This document shows, piece by piece, positions 38,001-44,340 of a stretch of DNA of 64,000 bases. Below the pieces are notes generated by a model. The model was not told the DNA's origin. It was given only the letters and a program-made list of their open reading frames with translations, and made no database searches. Position numbers and translations under genes: made by a program. This DNA is from Sipunculus nudus. Taxonomy: Eukaryota > Annelida > Sipuncula > Golfingiida > Sipunculidae. Within the stretch, counting starts at the first letter, position 1. Each line of letters starts with the position of its first letter. The stretch spans positions 54,730,917-54,794,916 of the forward strand of contig CM049319.1 in the NCBI GenBank assembly GCA_026874595.1, in the 5' to 3' direction.

Positions 38001-41000
38001 CCCAAAAGCTGTTTGCATTCACTTTTTTTAATGACTTGGTCTTATATTGGTGGGTGCTAGACTTTGACTTGTACTCTGACTCGAGTCATCTTGAGTGTAT
38101 TAGATAATATCTCTGTCAAATACTGTAAAGACTTGTATACATGTGTTATTCCAGGCAAAATATTACTAAAAATAAGGCTGTATATACCAATTTATAGCTC
38201 TTTGGTTAGAGGTTAATGTAATTAACCATAACAGTAAAAGCTAGGTAAGCTAACATAAAATGTACCTGATAATCTAGAATTTCCATTTTAAAACTATTAT
38301 TATTAGACTCAGATTTGGACTTGGGTTCCAAGGGACCTGGACTCAAACCTCAAGGACATTTACTTGGACTTGCATATTGTGGACTCAACTATATCACTGT
38401 CTAAAGACCACATGGTTAACCTTATAAAATGCTTAAACTTACCTTTTCTTTGTTTAATCTTTGATTGACAGCTGATGGGATCAAGGTTTCTGTGAATGAC
38501 TTTATTGTCAAGGCAGCAGCGGTAGCTTTACAGGTGAGAACATACAGCTACACACAGTCACACAGGATGGTTCCTCCCCAATGTTAGTCCTTCCTGGATA
38601 ACCTCTCAGTTGATAAATAGTGCCATTATAACACACATTTTTACCTTTACATAAATATTACTCCGGGCAAGACAGATCATTATAACATATTCCTACATAA
38701 CATAGCGGATGGTTCCTCAGCAACATTAATACTTGCAAAGACATCTCTCAGAAAGAAAGTTCTTGGTGTGGAATTCATGCTTTAGCATATCCAAGTCTAC
38801 AGAACTGGTAGTATAGCTATTTAAAGTCAGTTTCCTTGCTTGTGATTAAGCTCATAAACTAAGTTAGTAAATCTATCAGATGAAACAGGCATGCTGTTTT
38901 TTTTGGCAAAATGCAGAAATCTGTCAAAAAAGGCAGAGATATAACTGGGTAGTCTAAATACAATCTGCATTTGGAGGAAGAAATAAGCATGAAAGTTTAC
39001 TAGTATTCAGGTGTAACAATTTGAGATTGCTGTTATTTTGTTACTATAGTCTTTTTCATCCCCTCATTTCCACCTGTTTTTTTTTTTTTTTTTTTGCTAT
39101 GAAAAATGTTGTTAGTTACATTTCAAGGGAAAACCTGATGGTGCAGGGTAGAGGATTAAAGGACCTCAGTTTCAACAAGTTAAATAAATACCTACCGTAT
39201 TTCTTATTTAAGAAACAGATATACTTATCATGAGAAATCAGTCTATATTTTACAACATATCACTCCCACTTCTGTATTGATGAGATTCATTATAGTTTCA
39301 TTTACATATTTCATTTGGAGGTTATATATGTCTGTTTTAAGATGTAGTCAGAATAAGCTCCACAGGTACAAACAGTGATTAGTTCATTTTTCTCCCACCA
39401 GGAGGTGCCAGAGGTCAATGCTGTGTGGGGAGGAGAGGAGCCTCGTCTCTTGTCTGACATCGATATCTCAGTTGCTGTGGCAACAGATGATGGCCTAATT
39501 ACTCCGATAGTTAAAGACGCCATAGGCAAAGGTGTATCAGAAATTTCAGAATCTATTAGGGTAAGTTTTTAACATCTGTAAATTGTGGGCAGTTTTTATT
39601 TAGTTTTTTTTTTGCATTTTTTTTCTGTGTAAGCAATCAATTTTATAACCATGTTGTACTTGAGTATTACTCTACATAAACCAAAAGGATAAATGAATAA
39701 TAATTTATTTTTATGTGAGGTAAATTTTCAGCAGTTTGTACCATTCTATTTATCTTAATATTTAACATATGTTAAGTAGCATGTAGTCATTACACACTTA
39801 CATAATCAGGTATATCCTCATGTATCTTACCTCTGTTATTGATCACTACAAATTCCTTATTAGTTTATTATTTAAGCTGCCGTTTCAACTGGAGAAAAAA
39901 CAATAGTTAATTTTTCCATTAGACTAGTGGTTATGAGTGTGAACAGGTTGCTTTGTGAGTTAAATGTCATTTTGGGGAAGTTAATAATTTGCACCAAGGG
40001 TTAATATGTATCACCTTTTTTTAGTGGGGCAGTTCACCTCATCAGGAGATATGCTGAGCAAAGGTTTGTTATGCTCCAAATATGGATTTTAGTCATCTGC
40101 ATGATAATTGACACACACACACACATACACACACAGAGTAAATTGTCTTCCCTCTGTATTTGAAGGAGTTGGCAGGTCGAGCAAGGCAAGGCAAGTTACA
40201 GCTACACGAGTTCCAGGGAGGATCATTCACGTGAGTTATCATATTCCAGTTAACCACATCCTTGTGTGTAGATATTGTGAATGACAGTAAATCACAACTG
40301 TTTGAAGTAAAATCAACTTCATTTTTATTTTATACATACAAACTTGGTATTACATTAATAACCAGTGAGAAACCTAAATTGATATGATTTTAGTTTTTTT
40401 ATTTGAAACAATTAGTGCCCCCTGTAAGTCACCTTTAACATTTTATACCAAATTGTGTTTTTAATTCATGAGAGTTCCAAGATATTGACATCAAGATAAA
40501 CATACCAATAATATTACAACATTTGCCATCATGAGTAAAATAAACCTGTGCTTTGCTTCAGCCAGGGACAACAATATATTGGTTATGCATATTTACTTGT
40601 TGAAACCTTGGGATGTGTACATATTAGATTAATATAATATTGGTATTAACACTAAATATATACTATAATATTGATCACATATATGATTGTAGAATCTCTA
40701 ATTTTGGGATGTGAACATATTAGATTTTGGTAATTATACTAAAGATACACTGTAATATTGGTCATATGAGATTGTAGAATCTCTAATTTTGGGATGTATA
40801 CATTTAAGATGAATTAATTCATGCTAATTACACTAAATGTACACTGTAATATTGGTCATATACAATTGTAGAATCTCTAATCCTGGGATGAGTTTAATCT
40901 TGGTAATTATACTAAATGAATACTGTATTATTGGTCATATAAATTGTAGAATCTTTAATCTTGCGATGTGTTTAATCATGGTAATTACACTAAATATACA

Positions 41001-41299
41001 TTGTAATATTAGTCATATATGATTTTAGAATCTCTAATCTTGGGATGTTTGGGATCACTGAGTTTTCTGCTGTCATCAATCCTCCACAAGCCTGCATCCT
41101 GGCAGTTGGGACCTCCCGTATCATTGTTGATCTCGAGGGCAAACCACAGACGATGATGATGGTCACGCTGTCATCAGATGCCAGAATTGTAGATGATTAT
41201 CTGGCCCAGCAGTTCTTAGAGTCTTTTAGAGAAATATTAGAAAATCCTATGCTCATGTTGAGTCAAGGTATCAATAAAAGTAAGCTTTTTGCAAAGTAG
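9922..41299 (+). CDS. PDHX: Pyruvate dehydrogenase complex protein X (E3-binding protein), 11 exons
   Basis: Exons: 9922-10045, 28356-28436, 31526-31626, 32094-32272, 33437-33535, 36828-37068, 37713-37788, 38472-38533, 39402-39560, 40166-40230 and 41029-41299. All phases join to a 485-residue protein (human is about 500). Order: Arg-rich mitochondrial presequence (about 1-40), lipoyl domain (42-125) with the lipoylated Lys85 in QTDKA, Ala/Pro linker, E3-binding domain (about 162-206), second Ala/Pro linker, and E2-type catalytic-like domain (about 253-473). The core E2 has a DHR..DG active site. Here it is DARIVDD (446-452): no catalytic His, and DD for DG, which marks the E3-binding paralogue rather than DLAT. 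In the mitochondrial matrix it anchors dihydrolipoamide dehydrogenase to the complex that makes acetyl-CoA. No frameshift or stop was seen. Confidence 0.93.
10090..10235. repeat. Cluster of CACTGTCA/TGACAGTG words
   Basis: About ten iterations of CAGTGTCAC, ACTGTCAGTG and reverse complements surround a central ACTTAAGT palindrome near 10172. This is an imperfect inverted repeat of about 145 bases. It may be a degenerate MITE or simple expansion; no target duplication was identified. Confidence 0.5.
10346..10400 (+). repeat. Dispersed repeat fragment (AAAGTCTTTGTTTCCGG type), copy 1
   Basis: A poly(A) run followed by GTCTTTGTTTCCGGTTAC and CCGACCGACCCTA. An inverted copy is at 25280-25360. 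Confidence 0.65.
10482..10513. other. Perfect 14-bp stem with 4-base loop
   Basis: AACCCACCCTCTCT (10482-10495), loop GACT, then its exact reverse complement (10500-10513). No T-run or known RNA context. It lies in PDHX intron 1. Confidence 0.8.
11100..11122. other. 9-bp hairpin
   Basis: GTAAGCCTC, loop ACTGG, GAGGCTTAC. A third partial copy, AAGCCTCC, follows at about 11142. Confidence 0.7.
11130..12449. other. PDHX intron 1, no feature seen
   Basis: AT-rich intronic sequence with no supported exon or repeat. Confidence 0.5.
12450..12775 (-). repeat. AGCTCAGCTGA-type dispersed repeat, inverted copy
   Basis: Read on the minus strand, this starts TTAGCTCAGCTGACTAC near 12770 and proceeds through GTCCATTGTC, GTTAGATGTCCCCAAAATC, AGGAAAAACCTCAATTTT and CTTCAAGACTGCCTAAT. 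The same order of blocks is seen on the + strand at 13372, 28647 and (from its middle) 29487. No coding capacity, so a non-autonomous element. Confidence 0.8.
12776..13371. other. PDHX intron 1, no feature seen
   Basis: AT-rich intronic sequence between the inverted and direct copies of the same dispersed repeat. Confidence 0.5.
13795..14200. repeat. 179-bp tandem repeat, first group
   Basis: The phrase TTCATGACAAATACAC recurs at 13811 and 13990 and, slightly changed, at 14169, a period of 179. Each unit carries GCAATGCCTGCAGATATTGG, GATAATGACCAGTTACAG and GTTGACCTACTTTTGACC. Non-coding, although short frames stay open in it. Confidence 0.85.
14201..14860. repeat. Mollusc-type repeat: GTCC run followed by TCTCAAGAACC/GGTCAAGTTC units
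   Basis: Starts CTCAGCTCATAGGCTGATGGGC, then CTGTCTGTCC and (GTCC)n at 14265-14295, then two diverged units of about 250 bases. Each has a 'sub-optimal' phrase CTCA(A/G)GAACCATT or equivalent, plus GGTCAAGTTC(A/G)AAGATGGGTGA. It separates the two groups of 179-bp units. Confidence 0.65.
14870..15240. repeat. 179-bp tandem repeat, second diverged group
   Basis: Two further units, anchored at CTGCAGATACTGGCC and GACC(A/C)(C/T)TTACAGATCGAGTT near 14890 and 15070. They are more diverged from the first group than members of that group are from each other. Confidence 0.75.
15421..16518. other. PDHX intron 1, no gene; contains a C16 run
   Basis: The C16 tract is at 15539-15554. Otherwise AT-rich with no supported feature. 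Confidence 0.6.
16519..19758. mobile_element. Candidate 3.2-kb non-autonomous DNA transposon with dispersed 16-bp motif
   Basis: The ends are inverted repeats of about 30 bases with one mismatch: the left begins TATATATGGGCACTTTC at 16519 and the right is its complement, ending at 19758. Between them the exact 16-mer TGTACTGGAGAGGACA occurs at 17071, 18991, 19155 and 19335, and inverted at 18651-18666. Four copies have a T-run or TTTTAACA nearby. Immediately outside each end is a CAGCCTT(T/G)TAT-like string, possibly an imperfect direct repeat. Open frames are all under 100 codons and none resembles a transposase. Several transposon groups carry internal transposase-binding repeats; which group this is cannot be said. 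Confidence 0.6.
19759..21590. other. PDHX intron 1, no gene seen
   Basis: Contains small local repeats: ATTCTGATAGGG twice at about 19870-19895, TAGATACTAGA words at 20270-20300, and TATTT(A/G)CCAG words at 20650-20745. No exon or named element. Confidence 0.5.
21591..23425. mobile_element. 1.83-kb DNA transposon with 27-bp perfect terminal inverted repeats, TA flanked
   Basis: The left end TACCGTAAAAGTCGTTG (21591-21617) is matched exactly, over 27 bases, by the reverse complement at 23399-23425. Next to each end are further subterminal GGTGCGACTT(A/G)TAAT-like words in both orientations. The outermost TA on each side is probably the target duplication, as in Tc1/mariner/pogo elements. No reading frame above 62 codons lies inside, so this is a non-autonomous or internally replaced copy. 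The interior (21.7-23.3 kb) is richer in CpG than the surrounding intron. Confidence 0.8.
23426..25279. other. PDHX intron 1, no gene; short (TA)n and C-run
   Basis: (TA)n lies at 23759-23790, followed by a C run near 23795. 24.4-25.0 kb is less AT-rich and contains ATGCAAAT (24579) and CCAAT (24597), but no coding region or RNA could be tied to them. Confidence 0.5.
25280..25360 (-). repeat. Dispersed repeat fragment (AAAGTCTTTGTTTCCGG type), copy 2
   Basis: Inverted relative to 10346-10400, with the same CCGACC(T/G)ACC block and AAAGAC run. Confidence 0.65.
25595..25735 (+). repeat. Dispersed direct repeat, left copy
   Basis: GGAATGTCTTCGGACAAAC, GCATATGTATGTCA(A/G)AAATCATG, CAGAGGAGA and TTACGCTA(T/G)TAATATATAGAT appear in the same order at 27455-27565. 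The two copies flank the hAT-like element. Confidence 0.7.
26132..27116. mobile_element. ~985-bp hAT-like non-autonomous element
   Basis: The left end is CAGGCAGTGTGTTAAACCCG and the right end read inward is CAGGGTAGTGTGTAAAACCCG-like. Similarity extends to about 50 bases at roughly 75%. The CAG-type terminus resembles hAT elements. GGTCCG/CGGACC words are scattered inside (near 26354, 26721, 26880 and 26922). An 8-bp target duplication was not clear: CATTCACT on the right compares with CAGTCACT five bases outside the left end. No transposase. Confidence 0.6.
27455..27565 (+). repeat. Dispersed direct repeat, right copy
   Basis: Pairs with 25595-25735. It has an extra insertion of about 20 bases after ATCATGACA. 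Confidence 0.7.
27905..28085. repeat. CpG-dense cluster of five TCGGCCGC(C) motifs
   Basis: TCGGCCGC occurs at about 27913, 27929, 27955, 28044 and 28074. Four are preceded by CCAT(A/T) or AATA, and four continue as GCC(A/G). This island of CpG and 8-bp GGCCGC-type sites is unlike its AT-rich surroundings and ends 270 bases before PDHX exon 2. Confidence 0.8.
28356..28436 (+). CDS. PDHX: PDHX exon 2: start of lipoyl domain
   Basis: Acceptor TTTTATTCAG; donor AAG|GTATGA. Residues 42-68 plus one base, including [17 protein letters not shown], the classic first strand of 2-oxoacid dehydrogenase lipoyl domains. Confidence 0.95.
28647..29400 (+). repeat. AGCTCAGCTGA-type dispersed repeat with (GTCC)n, tandem copy 1
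   Basis: Opens AGCTCAGCTGACTATAAG, then a (GTCC)n microsatellite (28690-28750), ATGTGGCACGTTTTGAAACC and the conserved body. It lies in PDHX intron 2. The downstream copy is offset by about 681 bases. Confidence 0.8.
29430..30045 (+). repeat. AGCTCAGCTGA-type dispersed repeat, tandem copy 2 (5' part missing)
   Basis: GTTAGATGTCTCCAAAATG, ATTAAAAACCCATTG, TACCTTAAATTTTGCCC and the terminal block match copy 1 at a constant offset. The (GTCC)n start is absent. The rest of intron 2 to 31525 is AT-rich with nothing recognised. Confidence 0.75.
30046..31525. other. PDHX intron 2, nothing recognised
   Basis: AT-rich. No exon fits between the lipoyl exons, because exon 2 and exon 3 join directly at a split Gly codon. 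Confidence 0.6.
31526..31626 (+). CDS. PDHX: PDHX exon 3: lipoyl-lysine exon
   Basis: Acceptor TCCTATTAG; donor CTG|GTGAGA. Residues 69-102, including [17 protein letters not shown]. Lys85 of the TDKA motif sits at the hairpin tip where lipoate is attached. Confidence 0.95.
31962..32018. repeat. (CATA)n/(TA)n microsatellite in intron 3
   Basis: CATA units pass through ATAG into about 17 TA units, 75 bases before exon 4. Confidence 0.9.
32094..32272 (+). CDS. PDHX: PDHX exon 4: end of lipoyl domain and first linker
   Basis: Acceptor TTTCATAG. Residues 103-161 plus two bases. [20 protein letters not shown] closes the lipoyl fold, followed by an Ala/Pro/Ser linker. The only usable donor is CACAG|GTTGCC, which has neither a purine at +3 nor G at +5. 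It coincides with the terminal repeat of the MITE at 32268-32507. Phase 2 matches exon 5. Confidence 0.85.
32268..32507. mobile_element. CTGTGGTTGCC-type MITE, copy C, overlapping the exon 4 donor
   Basis: The left end CACAGGTTGCCTTTTTG and the following GCAAGGGTTTTAATTTCGCG align with copies A (43359) and B (61590). The right end is AAAGCCTACCACAG at 32494-32507. It is shorter than the other copies (about 240 against 400 bases) through internal loss. The donor GT of PDHX exon 4 is the GT of the terminal GGTTGCC. Confidence 0.7.
32508..33436. other. PDHX intron 4 remainder, nothing recognised
   Basis: AT-rich, with TTCCTAC(T/C)TTT words repeated near 32600-32660 and 32890-32960. Confidence 0.5.
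33437..33535 (+). CDS. PDHX: PDHX exon 5: E3-binding domain
   Basis: Acceptor TTGTTTCCAG; donor AAAGG|GTCTGT. Residues 162-194 plus two bases. [18 protein letters not shown] and [10 protein letters not shown] match the two-helix peripheral-subunit-binding domain that holds dihydrolipoamide dehydrogenase. The domain's usual SPAAR start is SAPIGPAVR here. Confidence 0.9.
33536..34600. repeat. PDHX intron 5, 5' part: repeat-derived
   Basis: 33779-33850 resembles a pogo/Tigger-type terminus (CAGTAGAGCGCCGTATC). From about 33985 (GACAAAGTCGGGGATAC..., a CCGCCGCCGC run, then GCGCGATAAC) a diverged mollusc-type repeat runs into the AGGTCA array. It includes the palindrome GGTGGCGCCACC at 34308-34319. 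No gene. Confidence 0.5.
34600..35760. repeat. 288-bp tandem array rich in AGGTCA half-sites (PDHX intron 5)
   Basis: GGATGCATTTTCAGC recurs at about 34873, 35160 and 35450 (period 287-290), with a partial unit on each side. Each unit has two half-units, one with GTCATGAGGTCAAAGGTCA and one with GTCACAAGGTCAAAGGTGA. At least eight AGGTCAAAGGTCA-like direct repeats (spacer 1) or AAGGTCA sites are present. An older relative lies at 7160-7780. A G16 run follows at 35847-35862. No coding. Confidence 0.85.
35761..36827. other. PDHX intron 5, 3' part, no gene
   Basis: Contains the G16 run (35847-35862) and otherwise unassigned AT-rich sequence up to the acceptor TTTGTAACAG before exon 6. Confidence 0.6.
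36828..37068 (+). CDS. PDHX: PDHX exon 6: end of E3-binding domain, Ala/Pro linker, start of catalytic-like domain
   Basis: Residues 195-275. [10 protein letters not shown] closes the binding domain. About 45 residues of Pro, Ala, Val and Thr form the flexible arm, then [20 protein letters not shown] begins the E2 fold. Donor AAG|GTATAT, phase 0. An open frame continues upstream of the acceptor but is AT-rich intron. Confidence 0.95.
37713..37788 (+). CDS. PDHX: PDHX exon 7
   Basis: Acceptor TCTCTTTCAG; donor GCAG|GTCAGT. Residues 276-300 plus one base: [20 protein letters not shown], the second strand and helix of the E2-type core. Confidence 0.95.
37789..38471. other. PDHX intron 7, nothing recognised
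   Basis: Unique AT-rich intron. Introns 6 (37069-37712), 8 (38534-39401) and 9 (39561-40165) are likewise without recognisable elements, apart from a T-run at 39080-39096 and a short (AC)n tract at 40113-40135. Confidence 0.6.
38472..38533 (+). CDS. PDHX: PDHX exon 8
   Basis: Acceptor TTGATTGACAG; donor CAG|GTGAGA. Residues 301-321, [20 protein letters not shown], a core helix of E2 proteins. Confidence 0.95.
39402..39560 (+). CDS. PDHX: PDHX exon 9
   Basis: Acceptor TCTCCCACCAG; donor AGG|GTAAGT (full consensus). Residues 322-374, with EVPEVNAVW and [19 protein letters not shown], the central sheet of the catalytic-like domain. Confidence 0.95.
40166..40230 (+). CDS. PDHX: PDHX exon 10
   Basis: Acceptor TATTTGAAG; donor CAC|GTGAGT. 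Residues 375-395 plus two bases: [19 protein letters not shown]. The split Thr codon joins to ISNLGMFGI of exon 11. Confidence 0.95.
40605..41045 (+). repeat. 78-94 bp tandem repeat duplicating the exon 11 acceptor
   Basis: ATTGTAGAATCT(C/T)TAAT, the exon 11 acceptor plus the first exon bases, recurs with AG ends at 40692, 40777, 40871 and 40949 before the true site at 41028. A remnant lacking the acceptor starts near 40605. Spacer text GGTAATTA(T/C)ACTAAA and GTAATATTGGTCATAT is shared by the units. So the repeat unit includes 3' splice site and coding sequence. Confidence 0.85.
41029..41299 (+). CDS. PDHX: PDHX exon 11: C-terminus, degenerate E2 active site, stop
   Basis: Acceptor GATTTTAG. 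Residues 396-485 and TAG at 41297-41299. [20 protein letters not shown], then [18 protein letters not shown]. The last replaces the acetyltransferase HRxxDG motif, so this subunit should not transfer acetyl groups. After the conserved [12 protein letters not shown] it carries a tail of about 15 residues ending SKLFAK. Confidence 0.95.
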
Positions 41300-42749
41300 C
41301 ACCAGAAAATTTGTCGTATTACTCCATTTTTATCCCATTCTCCCACTAAAGATAATATAAATGATGTAATCAATTTTTCTGACACACACATAAGAGAGTA
41401 ATAATGGTTTTTCTTCTACTAATTTTTCTTAAACTCTTCCTGAATATACTTAAATATTAACCTTCTCATTTGTCACTTTTTCTCCATAATTTGTATTGAA
41501 ACTGAACTGTATTGTTACTTGTACAAAAGACACAAGTGCACATTTGTAAATTATGCTTTGTGCCATGGTTTATGCTGAATTGTGCACATTTCAAAGGAAT
41601 ATTGTAGATTCAAAACATAGATATGGGTCTGAAATATAATACTCTTTGTTTATATTAAATAAAACTGCACTTTCCAAATATCCTGTACATTACATGCATT
41701 CATGAATCTTTCCAATAAGCCAGGTGTATGTATGATGCTATGTATGCATTATGTTTAAATCACATAGTAGGCAACTGAAACATCACATTGTACATGATAG
41801 TAGGATGATGGTAAGACTGTGCCCTATGGGGGGGAGGGGGTTTCCTCATTGTTATGAGGGATGATCACACACCCTTGACCCCTAGGTGTGGTAAACACCA
41901 GGCCTGGGTCACACCCAGTGTTGTAGTTCAGTAAACACCATCTGAATATTTTTCATGAGTCATATCACAGACTTAAAAGTTAGAAAACATTTTCAAATTT
42001 CTGAATAATTACAGAACTCACATGAAACATTGGTGTGCTCCTTAAATGTGCTCAGTGCAATACTCTATACACATAATGCTGTGTCATGTCTACTGAGCTG
42101 ATCACAGTTGTACAACAGAAGTAGCACTATGTACACCAGGCTTTCAAGATGCTTAAGATAAGTCAGTTTCTAAATATTCTACAGTGTAAGAGTTTGGCAT
42201 GAAATTTAACAGTTTCTGTCACTTATATAGGTGCTTGTCTGGTGTGTTCATAAAAATACTAGCCATACCTGAGATCTACCAGACGATTTTAAATGCGTAA
42301 ATGTTAAGTAGTGGAAGAGAATTCTTAGATAACATTATACTAACATTGAAAAAATCAGAAATTTAAAGTCAGGAAATTAAGTTACATAAAATAAATTGTG
42401 CATAAAACAACCTTCTATATAAAAAATATGTAGAAATATATTTTTAAAGCAGTCATGGTGGTGATTGGTAATGTTATTCTCGTGTAGCATGAAGAGTTGA
42501 TAAAAAAGTGAAACTTTTAGATAAAAGAGTAGTTAAAGACAGAGACTACTTTCAGGTGTGGGAGCAGACTGGGACATAACTAGATATTTTGGAAATACCC
42601 GACAGGTGCTCATAGCTGTTGAATATTAAGCTGCTGCTGCACTAGCTTATGTATATATGGAAGGATTTGCTCTGTGTACAGACTGCTGTTGTGTTTATTT
42701 AAGGAATAAAAACTGAAAACATTGTCAAATGACTTCGTTTTCATGGTCT
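41300..42749 (+). other. PDHX 3' UTR and downstream flank
   Basis: AATAAA candidates lie at 41658-41663 (about 360 bases after the stop) and 42705-42710. The first is the simpler choice. No other feature except a G-run near 41830. Confidence 0.5.
41658..41663 (+). promoter_or_regulatory. Candidate PDHX poly(A) signal
   Basis: AATAAA, 359 bases after the TAG stop. Confidence 0.5.
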
Positions 42750-43178
42750 TTAACTGAGCTGATTGCAAGTCATTTGAGCTGTGGTGATCATCTATTTTCT
42801 TTTTACACAGTGCACATTTTGCATGTTTTCAAGCTTCCAACCTATAATTGTACTTACAGGAACCCTTTTGTTGAGTTCTCTTGCCAGATCTGATTATATA
42901 GGACATTGTTATCTTGATATCTTCAGGATAAGTAAATAATCCCTCAGGTATCTCTTTATCAAACCTACCTCTTATCAGAACCATTGGGCTAAGAACAACT
43001 ACCAGAATGTTCTTCTGCCCAAGGCATACATTTATATCCAAAGTTATAATTAAATCATCATTGCATTCATTAAAACAATCCCCTGCTGAACCACGAATTC
43101 AGTGTTCTAACAAAAACACATACCCAAATCTGGCCAGTGGAGAAGATTTGTACACCGCTATTGGTAATATTGTTGCTA
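42750..43178. other. Flank left of the foldback element
   Basis: Begins with an AGCTGATTGCAAGTCATTTGAGCTG stretch related to the AGCTCAGCTGA-type repeat start. Nothing else recognised. Confidence 0.4.
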
Positions 43179-43358
43179 TAGTCCGGGGGCTGAGGGGGAT
43201 CCTGTGTGCAATCATTTGTCCCCTAATTTTGACTTCTGATCCAGGTACGACACCTTTAGAGGAGTAAAAAAAACTTGCGAAGACATCGTGGATCGCGGGC
43301 AAAAAGGGTGAAATTCAAGATGGCATCCAAGATGGCCACCGAACCATTGAATCATAAA

Positions 43359-43756
43359 CTGTGGTTGCCATTTTGTTCGCGAGGGTTTCAAATTCGGGAT
43401 ATTCGCAAATGAGAATTATCGCGAAAATAAAACCTGCGTGAATGAGAGGTCCCATCATTGAAGGCAAAGTTGAAAAGTAAAAGGCTGACATCATGAATAA
43501 TAACAGATCCTGTATTTTCAAAGATTGATATTTTTAATGATATAAGGTCTTTTCAACTGTTTGTCATTAATAAATAATATTTTTATTAATAATATTTTGT
43601 GCACACAATATTTGATATAATTAATTCACATAATAATTGTAATAATCTGCATACTGATCTTTTATTTTGTGAGGTCGCGAAAATGGAACCCTGGCGAAAC
43701 ACCGAAAATGCGAAAATTGCGAAATTTTAACCCGGCAAATATGAAGCCAACCACAG
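43359..43756. mobile_element. CTGTGGTTGCC-type MITE, copy A, nested in the foldback left arm
   Basis: Terminal repeats are CTGTGGTTGCCATTTTG and, inverted, AAGCCAACCACAG. It interrupts the left-arm phrase GAACCATTGAATCATA / ATAACTCGAAAAGTAATTG. The right arm (near 47845-47880) has the same phrase without the insertion, so this MITE arrived after the two arms existed. Confidence 0.85.
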
Positions 43757-44340
43757 TATAACTCGAAAAGTAATTGGGGTAGGGGATTGATTTTGGTGTC
43801 TTTACCTATGTTTTCAGGGTCAAGGAATCTATTGAAACTATTTCCAAGACAATACCATATTTGGTTTCAGTGATATTCAATATGGCTGTCAATATGACCG
43901 CTGTACCATAAAATCATACGTAACTCAAAAAGTAATTGAGGGAGGGGAATGGTTTTGGTGTGTTTGCTTATGTTTTCAATGTCAAGGAATCTATTGAAAC
44001 CATTTCCAAGACAAAACCGTGTTTGGTTACAGTGATATTCAATAAGGCTGTCAATATGGCCAATGTACATTTGAACATGTCTGACACTCCATGGAATAGA
44101 GGTAGGGGTTTCATTTTGGTATCTTTGCCCCTGTTGTCAGGGTCAAAGAATCTACTGAAACCAACTCCAAGACAAAAGGGTATTTGGTTATGGTGATATT
44201 CAGTATGGCTGCTAATATGGCTTCTTAACAGTTGAGTCATGTCTGAAAAGCCAAGGAATTAAGGTTGGGGATTCACGTTGGTATCTTTGCCTATGTTTTC
44301 AATGTCTGGGATTCTTGAAATTATTTTCAAGAAAATTTTT
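43757..44340. repeat. Foldback left arm: about four ~161-bp units
   Basis: The anchor CAAGGAATCTATTGAAAC recurs at 43821 and 43983 and, diverged, at 44143 and 44306. Units contain GTGATATTCAATA(T/A)GGCTG and TTTTGGTGT. Open frames across the units are by-products of the repeat. Confidence 0.85.

Noticed and set aside
40837-41022. 61-codon frame reading ISNPGM just before exon 11
   Set aside because: It is created by the duplicated exon start in the intron repeat, not a separate gene.
9922-41299. Identification of the main gene as DLAT (the acetyltransferase itself)
   Set aside because: The active-site motif is DARIVDD rather than DHRxxDG, and there is a single lipoyl domain, both pointing to PDHX.
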